Below, in pieces: positions 1 through 4,451 of a stretch of 5,681 bases of DNA (position 1 is the first letter of the stretch; each line of letters begins with the position of its first letter). Where the stretch lies: the NCBI GenBank assembly GCA_025934385.1, contig JAICYE010000170.1, forward strand, positions 1-5,681, written 5' to 3'. A model generated the notes under the pieces. The model made no database searches. It worked only from the letters and a program-made list of their open reading frames with translations, and was not told the DNA's origin. The DNA comes from Acidimicrobiia bacterium (GTDB lineage: Bacteria > Actinomycetota > Acidimicrobiia > IMCC26256 > BP-133). The translations under genes were made by a program, and so were the position numbers.

Positions 1-166
1 ATGTCGGGACGTTTCGCCCGGCGCCGCAAGCGCCAGCGGAACTTCCGTACGTGGGAGGCTGGGGAGCCATGTTCTTGCCGAGGTTGCGTCGCGCCGGGCT
101 GGACGGTCCGGGGCGATGAAACTCGCTCGCAATCGCCGTCCGTCGCCACTGCAACCCTGCGCCGGG

Positions 167-202
167 GTGGCGGAAGGTGGGGACCCGACCTCCTTCCGTC
201 GC
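167..202 (+). other. Hairpin upstream of the pseudokinase gene
   Basis: Bases 171-177 (CGGAAGG) are the exact reverse complement of 192-198 (CCTTCCG), enclosing a 14-base loop. The stem can be extended outward to 167/202 with two G-U wobbles. It lies 14 bases before the GGAGG ribosome binding site of the next gene and has no T tract after it. It may be a leader structure or the end of an upstream transcript, and the sequence does not decide between them. Nothing else in 1-228 looks like a gene: the one open frame from base 1 is Arg-rich, has no visible start signal and resembles no family I know. Confidence 0.35.
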
Positions 203-228
203 AGTGACGAGGATCGGAGGACGGATCG

Positions 229-1317
229 GTGGACAGCGAGAGAGACAACCTCGACGCCGTCCTCGACGATGTGGCCGCGCACTACGACGTCGGCCGCTGG
301 TGGGACGTGCAGCCGGTGGCGGGGGGCTTCCGCATCGCCGCCGAGGCAGGGGAGTTCTTCGCCTCGGTGTCGCCGGAGAGCCGCAGCGCCGGGTCGCTCA
401 CGTTCGAGGCCATGCTGCTGGCCCATCTCGAGGACCGGGCCTACCTCGCGCCCCGTCTGGTTCGGACCAGGGCCGGCCGGCCCTGGCATCGGTCGGTGAC
501 CGGGACGGCAGTCCTGGTCAGCGAATGGGTCGGGGGCGGTCCGGTGGATCCCGCCCTCGCCCCGCATCGGCGGCGGGCGGTCCGAGCGCTGGCGGAGTAC
601 CACGCCGCCGTCCGCTCGTTCCCGCCCCGGCTCCGGGTGGAGGGCGGTCCGACGCCGTTCGCCCTGGCCCAGGACGGGCCCGCCGCCCTCGAGGCGTTCA
701 CTGGCATCTCCGGCTGGTACCTCGACGCCGACGGGCGCCGGCGCCTCCGGAGCGCCACTTCGTACCTGTGGCGCCAGTACGCCCGCGTGCCCGAGGTGCT
801 CACCGCCGGCGGGGTCTCCCTTCCCCGCCTCGTGGTCCACGGTGGGCTCGGAGGCGCCGGCATCATCCTCGACGGGGACCGACCGGGTTGGCCGGCCGAC
901 GGGTTGGCGGGCTTCGAGAGCGCCCGCTACGACCTGCGGGCCGTCGACCTGGCCGCCGCCCTGACGACGTTCGCCCGGGAGGCCCACCCCACCGGAACCA
1001 AAGGTTCCGGCGGGGACCCCGGGGCGGGGGGGTTCGACCTCGACCGTTGTGCGGACGTCATGGCCGCCTACGACGAGGTCGACCGCCTGTCGCCGGGTGA
1101 GATCACGGCCTTGCCGGTCATGCTCCGGGTCGAACGGCTGGCCCGGGTCTACCGGCTGGTGGCCGGCTTCGGCGAGCGCTTCGGCGCCGCCACGGGGCTC
1201 GACGGCCTCGTGGACGGGATCGTGGCGGTGGCCGAGGCGGAGGCCGCCCGCGTCCGGTGGTTGGAGGAGCACGAGTCGGCGCTGGTGGAAGCCCTCGGTT
1301 CGGCGCTCGTGGGCTGA
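229..1317 (+). CDS. APH/type II homoserine-kinase-fold protein, probable pseudokinase
   Basis: This is a 362-residue cytoplasmic protein. The GTG start is set by GGAGG at 216-220, eight bases upstream. The fold is that of the aminoglycoside phosphotransferase/ThrB type II/CotS group. There is a hinge-like VLVSEWVGGG at about 95-104, a catalytic-loop region HGGLGGAG at 204-211, a GFE at 228-230, and the family's YDLxxxDLA at 234-242. A C-terminal helical segment around 279-311 (AYDEVDRLSPGEITALP then Arg/Leu-rich helices) resembles the end of type II homoserine kinases. Active members read HGDLxxxN and DF[GED]. Here Asp206 is Gly, Asn211 is Gly and Asp228 is Gly, and the N-lobe strand where the ATP-binding Lys is expected reads EFFASVSP (about 42-49) with no Lys. 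Loss of all four points to a protein without phosphotransfer activity, perhaps a binding or scaffold protein. It is not frameshifted and its codon use matches its neighbours, so it looks maintained rather than decayed. Its substrate or partner is unknown. APH-fold proteins do occur in some RiPP clusters (thioamitides, class V lanthipeptides), but a link to the peptide gene downstream is only inferred. Confidence 0.75.
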   Translation: MDSERDNLDAVLDDVAAHYDVGRWWDVQPVAGGFRIAAEAGEFFASVSPESRSAGSLTFEAMLLAHLEDRAYLAPRLVRTRAGRPWHRSVTGTAVLVSEWVGGGPVDPALAPHRRRAVRALAEYHAAVRSFPPRLRVEGGPTPFALAQDGPAALEAFTGISGWYLDADGRRRLRSATSYLWRQYARVPEVLTAGGVSLPRLVVHGGLGGAGIILDGDRPGWPADGLAGFESARYDLRAVDLAAALTTFAREAHPTGTKGSGGDPGAGGFDLDRCADVMAAYDEVDRLSPGEITALPVMLRVERLARVYRLVAGFGERFGAATGLDGLVDGIVAVAEAEAARVRWLEEHESALVEALGSALVG

Positions 1318-1335
1318 GGGGCAGGTCGCAACACA

Positions 1336-1393
1336 GCAGTACGGCAGGAACGCAGTACGCAATCGGCAACTGGGGACTGGGGAAAGACTGGGG
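1336..1393 (+). repeat. Short direct repeats in the gap before the HTH gene
   Basis: Two exact copies of GCAGTACG start at 1336 and 1352, giving a 16-base period. They are followed by three copies of ACTGGGG at 1369-1375, 1376-1382 (directly tandem) and 1387-1393. The last copy overlaps the purine-rich ribosome binding region of the HTH gene that starts at 1402. This 84-base gap is visibly less GC-rich than the coding DNA on its left. The repeats could be operator half-sites for the adjacent DNA-binding protein or remnants of a mobile-element end. No terminal inverted repeat is apparent. Confidence 0.5.
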
Positions 1394-1401
1394 GAAGAGC
1401 C

Positions 1402-1677
1402 ATGCGAATGGTTCCGGCACTTCGCATCACCAACGAGGAGAGACGGGAACTGGAGCGGAGAGCGCAGGGCGAGCACGTGTCGCGCCGGGTGGCGCAACGG
1501 GCCCGCATCGTGCTGCTGGCCGCCGACGGCGTCCCGAACCGGCAGATCGCCCTGCTGGTCGGGCTGAACCAGAACCAGGTCGGCATGTGGCGCAAGCGCT
1601 ACGCCGCCCACGGGATGTCGGGCCTGGCCGACCGGCCGCGCCCGGGCCGGCCGCGCCGCACACCGGTCGCCGCCTGA
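1402..1677 (+). CDS. Solo helix-turn-helix protein, IS630-type transposase N-terminus
   Basis: This is a 91-residue protein. The start ATG follows a GGGGGAAG purine run at 1390-1397. It matches the N-terminal winged/helix-turn-helix region of IS630-family transposases: LRITNEERRELERRAQ (about 7-22), VAQRARIVLLAADGVPNRQIALLVGL (about 30-55, the first helix-turn-helix), NQVGMWRKRYAAHGMSGLADRPRPGRPR (about 58-85). The arm ending in GRPRR is the usual linker to the DDE catalytic domain. The frame stops six residues later, and no DDE domain is recognisable downstream in any frame. Full IS630 transposases are about 340-360 residues. This is therefore either a truncated transposon remnant or a DNA-binding domain kept on its own as a regulator. 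An intact frame, a plausible ribosome binding site and a place directly upstream of a strongly translated peptide gene favour the second view slightly. The domain assignment is firm; the regulatory role is inference. Confidence 0.75.
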   Translation: MRMVPALRITNEERRELERRAQGEHVSRRVAQRARIVLLAADGVPNRQIALLVGLNQNQVGMWRKRYAAHGMSGLADRPRPGRPRRTPVAA

Positions 1678-1730
1678 CCGGGTTGTCGTTGTCAGTTTGT
1701 GAAATTCATCAGCCGAAGGAGGAACAAAAT
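1678..1730 (+). promoter_or_regulatory. AT-richer gap before the peptide gene
   Basis: The 53 bases between the HTH stop and the peptide start are about 45% G+C by count, far below the flanking genes. They contain TTGTCG (1683-1688) and TTGTCA (1689-1694), which resemble -35 hexamers. I see no good -10 hexamer at the right spacing; the best placed is TCATCA at 1706-1711. The low GC suggests a promoter or an unstructured leader that helps translation start. A specific promoter cannot be fixed from the sequence. Confidence 0.3.
1716..1722 (+). promoter_or_regulatory. Strong ribosome binding site of the peptide gene
   Basis: AAGGAGG lies eight bases before the ATG at 1731, in an A-rich unstructured stretch (GGAACAAAAT). 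It is the closest match to the anti-Shine-Dalgarno sequence in the window. It fixes the start of the small peptide gene and predicts high translation, as expected for a precursor peptide made in excess over its enzymes. Confidence 0.85.
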
Positions 1731-1925
1731 ATGTTCGAGCTCACCATCGATACCGACGTCCGTGCGCTGCAGTCAGTGGCCGGCACGGCCGAACTGCACC
1801 GGCGTCGCCGTCACTTCCGGAGCTTCCGCAGCAACACGTGCCTGGTCACGGCCAACGGATCGCTCAACGGCCTCAGCGTCCTGAACATCCTGAACGGGTT
1901 CGGCGGCGGCTGGGGCGGCTGGTAA
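1731..1925 (+). CDS. 64-residue peptide, candidate RiPP precursor with WGGW C-terminus
   Basis: I do not recognise the family. The peptide has a mixed acidic/hydrophobic N-terminal part (MFELTIDTDVRALQSVAG, 1-18), a strongly basic middle (RRRR at 24-27, then HFRSFRS to residue 34), a single Cys37, and a low-complexity C-terminal part. That part carries three Asn-Gly pairs (42-43, 46-47, 55-56) and ends in GFGGGWGGW (56-64), with Trp61 and Trp64 as the only tryptophans. There is no signal peptide or clear membrane helix. A small size, a strong ribosome binding site, a leader-like N-terminus and a Gly/aromatic tail are typical of precursors of ribosomally made, modified peptides. The aromatic tail recalls P450-cross-linked peptides such as the tryptorubin type. 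The ferredoxin and reductase genes directly downstream could power such an oxidation. No P450, radical-SAM enzyme, cyclase, protease or exporter lies in the window, so a RiPP role is inferred. It could also be a cationic antimicrobial peptide or a small regulatory protein. That the gene is real is well supported; its function is open. Confidence 0.7.
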   Translation: MFELTIDTDVRALQSVAGTAELHRRRRHFRSFRSNTCLVTANGSLNGLSVLNILNGFGGGWGGW

Positions 1926-1961
1926 GACGCCAACACCCTCGGGACAACTCCGGCTCAGCCC

Positions 1962-1998
1962 CGGGGTGGGCGCAGCGGTACGGTTGCGGTCCACCCCG
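1962..1998 (+). other. Long hairpin between the peptide and ferredoxin genes
   Basis: CGGGGTGG at 1962-1969 is the exact reverse complement of CCACCCCG at 1991-1998. Inside it, CGCAGC at 1971-1976 pairs with GTTGCG at 1983-1988 with one G-U pair, leaving the six-base loop GGTACG. Together they form about 14 pairs with a small internal bulge. It starts 36 bases after the peptide stop and ends 10 bases before the GGAGG site of the ferredoxin gene. No T tract follows, so it is not a classical intrinsic terminator. A partial terminator, or a stabilising 3' end for a short peptide mRNA, would fit. Confidence 0.6.
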
Positions 1999-2020
1999 AG
2001 GCGAGTCCGGAGGTAATGAC

Positions 2021-2215
2021 ATGAGGGTCGTGGTCGACTTCGACCGGTGCCAGAGCAACGCCGTCTGCATGGACGTGGCCCCGGAGATCTTCGAGGTCCG
2101 GGACGACAACTTCCTTTACATCCTCGACGAGAAGCCCTCCGAGGCGCTGCGCCCGAAGCTCGAGGAGGCGGTGCGCCGCTGCCCCACCCAGGCGATCTCG
2201 ATCGCCGAGGACTGA
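2021..2215 (+). CDS. P450-type ferredoxin, atypical CxxNxxC...CP cluster
   Basis: This is a 64-residue single-cluster ferredoxin of the type that passes electrons to actinobacterial cytochromes P450. The start ATG is seven bases after GGAGG (2009-2013). The core is VDFDRCQSNAVCMDVAPEIFEV (residues 5-26), and the distal RRCPTQAISI is at 52-61. Cluster ligands are Cys10, Cys16 and Cys54 (followed by Pro55). Residue 13, a fourth Cys in [4Fe-4S] proteins, is Asn. Family members with CxxXxxC(n)CP usually carry a [3Fe-4S] cluster, or a [4Fe-4S] cluster with a non-Cys ligand; which one applies here cannot be read from sequence. The length is normal for the family. The reductase gene follows after six bases, so the two are certainly co-transcribed and form one electron chain. 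No P450 is present in the window, so the acceptor is unknown. Confidence 0.92.
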   Translation: MRVVVDFDRCQSNAVCMDVAPEIFEVRDDNFLYILDEKPSEALRPKLEEAVRRCPTQAISIAED

Positions 2216-2221
2216 GGCGCG

Positions 2222-3445
2222 TTGGCGTCCTCCGCCCGGCCGGGGCGAATCGTCGTCGTCGGCGCGTCGCTGGCCGGCCTGTCGGCCGCAGAGACGCTGC
2301 GGCAGGAAGGCTTCGAGGGCGAGCTGATCGCCGTCGGCGCCGAGCCCGTCCTGCCCTACGACCGGCCGCCGCTGTCGAAGCAGGTCCTCCAGGGCCACTG
2401 GGAGCCGGAGAAGACGGCGCTGCGGGACCAGTCGCAGTACGACGCCCTCGGTGTCACCTGGCATCTCGGTCGCCGGGCCACGGCCCTCGACCCCGTCGCC
2501 CGCACGGTGACCCTCGACGACGGCGAGCCCCTCTCCTACGACGGCCTCGTCATCGCCACCGGCGCCACGCCGCGCCGGATGCCGGGCAGCGAAGAACTCG
2601 AGGGCGTGTACGTGCTGCGGACGCTGGAGGAGTGCCTCGCCCTCCGGGGCGAGATCGAGAGCGCGTCGCGGGTCTGCGTCGTCGGCGCGGGCTTCATCGG
2701 CGCTGAGGTGGCGGCCTCGGCCCGTCAGCGCGGCGTCGAGGTGACGGTGCTGGAGGCGCTGCCCGCCCCCCTGGCCCGGGCCTTTCCGGCCGAGATGGGC
2801 GCGGCCTGCGCCGCCCTCCACCTCGACCACGGCGTCGACCTCCGCTGCGGCGTGACCGTGGCCGGCTTCGAAGGCGACGGGCGGGTGTCGGGCGTTCGCC
2901 TCGGCGACGGAACAGTCATCGAGGCCGACGTGGTCGTCGTCGGTATCGGCGTCGCCCCCGAGACCGGATGGCTGGAGTCGTCGGGCCTGGCGCTCGACAA
3001 CGGCGTCGTCTGCGACTCCACCTGCGCCACCGGCGCCCCCGGCGTCGTGGCCGCCGGGGACATTGCCCGCTGGCCCAACAACCTCTTCGGCGAAACGATG
3101 CGGGTCGAGCACTGGAGCAACGCCGTGGAACAGGGAGCGGCTGCGGCCAAGCGGCTCCTGGCCGGGCCCGGCGAGGCGGTCGACTTCTCACCGGTGCCGT
3201 ACTTCTGGTCCGACCAGTACGACGCCAAGATCCAGTTCCTCGGGCGCTGCTGCCCGACCGACGAGGTCCGCATCGTCAACGGGTCGGTCGACGAACGGCG
3301 CTTCGTAGGCCTCTTCGGCCGCGACGGCCGGCTCGTCGGGGCCCTGGCCTTCAGCCGGCCCCGGCTGCTCATGGCCTACCGCCGGCTGCTGGCCGCCAAG
3401 ACCAGCTTCGAGGACGCCCTCGCCCACGCCGCCCAGGTGAACTAG
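2222..3445 (+). CDS. FAD-dependent NADH:ferredoxin reductase
   Basis: This is a 407-residue flavoprotein of the rubredoxin/putidaredoxin/terpredoxin reductase family. It takes electrons from NAD(P)H and gives them to the ferredoxin encoded just upstream. Domains in order: the FAD dinucleotide fold RIVVVGASLAGLSAAE (9-24), the conserved YDRPPLSK (46-53), IATGATPR (111-118), the NAD-binding fold VCVVGAGFIGAEVA (151-164) whose second strand ends in VLEA (Glu178, favouring NADH over NADPH), the second FAD motif AAGDIARW (277-284), EHWSNAVEQG (296-305), and the C-terminal reductase domain beginning PYFWSDQYDAKIQFLG (326-341). The length is that of complete members. The start is a TTG at 2222, six bases past the ferredoxin stop, with TGAGG at 2213-2217 as a weak ribosome binding site overlapping that stop. 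This suggests translation coupled to the ferredoxin. The likely final partner is a P450 or another oxygenase encoded elsewhere. Confidence 0.93.
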   Translation: MASSARPGRIVVVGASLAGLSAAETLRQEGFEGELIAVGAEPVLPYDRPPLSKQVLQGHWEPEKTALRDQSQYDALGVTWHLGRRATALDPVARTVTLDDGEPLSYDGLVIATGATPRRMPGSEELEGVYVLRTLEECLALRGEIESASRVCVVGAGFIGAEVAASARQRGVEVTVLEALPAPLARAFPAEMGAACAALHLDHGVDLRCGVTVAGFEGDGRVSGVRLGDGTVIEADVVVVGIGVAPETGWLESSGLALDNGVVCDSTCATGAPGVVAAGDIARWPNNLFGETMRVEHWSNAVEQGAAAAKRLLAGPGEAVDFSPVPYFWSDQYDAKIQFLGRCCPTDEVRIVNGSVDERRFVGLFGRDGRLVGALAFSRPRLLMAYRRLLAAKTSFEDALAHAAQVN

Positions 3446-3463
3446 GCCCGGCGAACGAGGCGC

Positions 3464-4267
3464 ATGGCGGGCGGCGGAGGCGACGGCGGCGACAGGGCGA
3501 TGGCCCACTTCGCCGATCTCGTCGCCCGCCCCGACGACGAGATCCCCCTCGACGAGACGGCTCTCCTCATCGCCTACCACGCCCGGCCCGAGCTCGACCT
3601 GGGCGCCGAGCTGGCCCGGCTCGACGACCTGGCCGCCAGCTGCAATCCGCCGACGTTCGACGGGCTCGTCCGGCACCTCTTCGGCGACCTCGGCTTCCAC
3701 GGCAACGCGGACCACTACCGGGAACCCGACAACTCCTACCTCGACCAGGTGCTCCGCCGGCGGGTCGGGATTCCGATCTCGTTGTCGGTGCTGACGATGG
3801 AGGTCGGCCGGCGCCTCGGCGTGCCCCTCGACGGCGTCGGCATGCCCGGGCACTTCCTCGTCCGCCACCGGGGCGACCCGGCGACGTTCCTCGATCCCTT
3901 CGGCGGCGGCCGCCGGCTCGACGCCGCCGGCTGCCGGGAGATCTTCACCGCCCTCGGGGGGGCGGACTGGAGCGACGACTACCTCGCCCCGGTCGGGGTC
4001 CGGTCGATCCTCACCCGGATGCTCCTCAACCTCCAGGGCCTGTTCCTGCCGTCCGATCTCAGGTCGGCGGCCTGGGTGCTGCAGCTCCGCCTGGCGATCC
4101 CGGGCGTGGCGGTGCCCGACCGGCTCGGCCTGGCCCGGGCGCTGGGGACGCTGGGCCGGTTCGGGGCGGCGGCGGCCGAGCTCGACCGGGTGGCCGACGA
4201 GCTGCCCGACGCCGAGGCCGACACGATCCGGGCGGAGTCCCGATCCCTGCGCGCCCGGTCGAACTAG
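3464..4267 (+). CDS. SirB1-family protein, transglutaminase-like fold plus TPR-like tail
   Basis: This is a 267-residue cytoplasmic protein of the SirB1/transglutaminase-like core-2 family; its biochemical role is not established. Signature segments are FDGLVRHLFGDLGFHGN (65-81), DNSYLDQVLRRRVGIPISLSVL (89-110), GVGMPGHFLVRH (124-135) and FLDPFGGGR (142-150). His130 and Asp144 sit where transglutaminase catalytic His and Asp lie. The Cys position falls in the GIPISLS stretch (about 102-108), which has no Cys; from memory, many SirB1 homologues share that trait, so the enzyme activity is doubtful. Residues about 182-262 form helical TPR-like repeats. The start at 3464 has GAGG at 3457-3460, rather close to it. 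A second ATG at 3500 gives a 255-residue form beginning MAHFADLVARP, which fits the family N-terminus better because residues 1-12 are Gly/Asp filler. The true start may be 3500. It lies 18 bases after the reductase and is probably co-transcribed, but no functional link is evident. Confidence 0.88.
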   Translation: MAGGGGDGGDRAMAHFADLVARPDDEIPLDETALLIAYHARPELDLGAELARLDDLAASCNPPTFDGLVRHLFGDLGFHGNADHYREPDNSYLDQVLRRRVGIPISLSVLTMEVGRRLGVPLDGVGMPGHFLVRHRGDPATFLDPFGGGRRLDAAGCREIFTALGGADWSDDYLAPVGVRSILTRMLLNLQGLFLPSDLRSAAWVLQLRLAIPGVAVPDRLGLARALGTLGRFGAAAAELDRVADELPDAEADTIRAESRSLRARSN

Positions 4268-4300
4268 GGGCCGGGACACGAGCCCCCGCGATCCGGCGAA

Positions 4301-4333
4301 GGGACGATCTACGACCAAAGTCGTCTCTTTGTT
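4301..4333 (+). terminator. Candidate terminator with an alternative hairpin
   Basis: GGGACGA (4301-4307) can pair with TCGTCTC (4321-4327, one G-U pair), followed directly by TTTGTT (4328-4333), which looks like a weak intrinsic terminator for the ferredoxin-reductase-SirB1 transcript. A competing hairpin, ACGAC (4311-4315) with GTCGT (4320-4324) around a CAAA loop, uses the same right arm. The pair could be a switch, or the palindrome could instead be a protein-binding site. The stems are short, so confidence is modest. Confidence 0.35.
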
Positions 4334-4342
4334 GCCCCGCGA

Positions 4343-4451
4343 CTGAATCTGGCAGTGCCAGCCAGAGGGGTGACGCGACACCCTGTCGAAATCCCTGACT
4401 CGTTACGGAGAGGCCACCTCCCGGCCCTCCGATACTGAGAAGGGTCAAAAC
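4343..4451 (+). promoter_or_regulatory. Structured leader of the NHL-repeat gene
   Basis: Three hairpins follow one another. The first is CTGGCA-G-TGCCAG (4349-4361), a perfect 6-base palindrome around one base that could also be an operator. The second is GGGTG (4368-4372) with CACCC (4379-4383) around a six-base loop. The third is CGGAG-a-GGCC (4406-4415) with GGCCCTCCG (4423-4431), nine pairs with one bulged A. The last ends six bases before the ribosome binding site AGAAGGG (4438-4444). This density of structure in a short leader suggests RNA-level control. No known riboswitch consensus could be matched with confidence. Confidence 0.4.

Noticed and set aside
1..207. 68-codon open frame from the first base
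   Set aside because: It is Arg-rich, has no visible ribosome binding site because it starts at the window edge, and resembles no family. It is typical of chance openness in high-GC DNA.
1678..1730. A defined sigma-70-type promoter for the peptide
   Set aside because: TTGTCG/TTGTCA could be -35 elements, but no acceptable -10 hexamer lies 16-18 bases downstream.
1955..3112. 385-codon minus-strand frame opposite the ferredoxin and reductase
   Set aside because: It is the reverse shadow of two clearly homologous + strand genes. Its protein is compositionally biased and has no recognisable domain.
3188..4381. 397-codon minus-strand frame opposite the SirB1-like gene
   Set aside because: It has repetitive Val/Glu/Gly/Arg composition and no motifs, and it lies fully antisense to a well-supported gene.
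2968..4398. 476-codon + strand frame overlapping the reductase and SirB1-like genes
   Set aside because: It is an Arg/Pro-rich out-of-frame translation across two real genes, with no domain.
4268..4451. A definite c-di-AMP (ydaO) or c-di-GMP riboswitch
   Set aside because: Only fragments resemble the 5' and 3' parts of ydaO. The conserved central blocks and the outer closing stem are missing, and the GEMM core is not seen.
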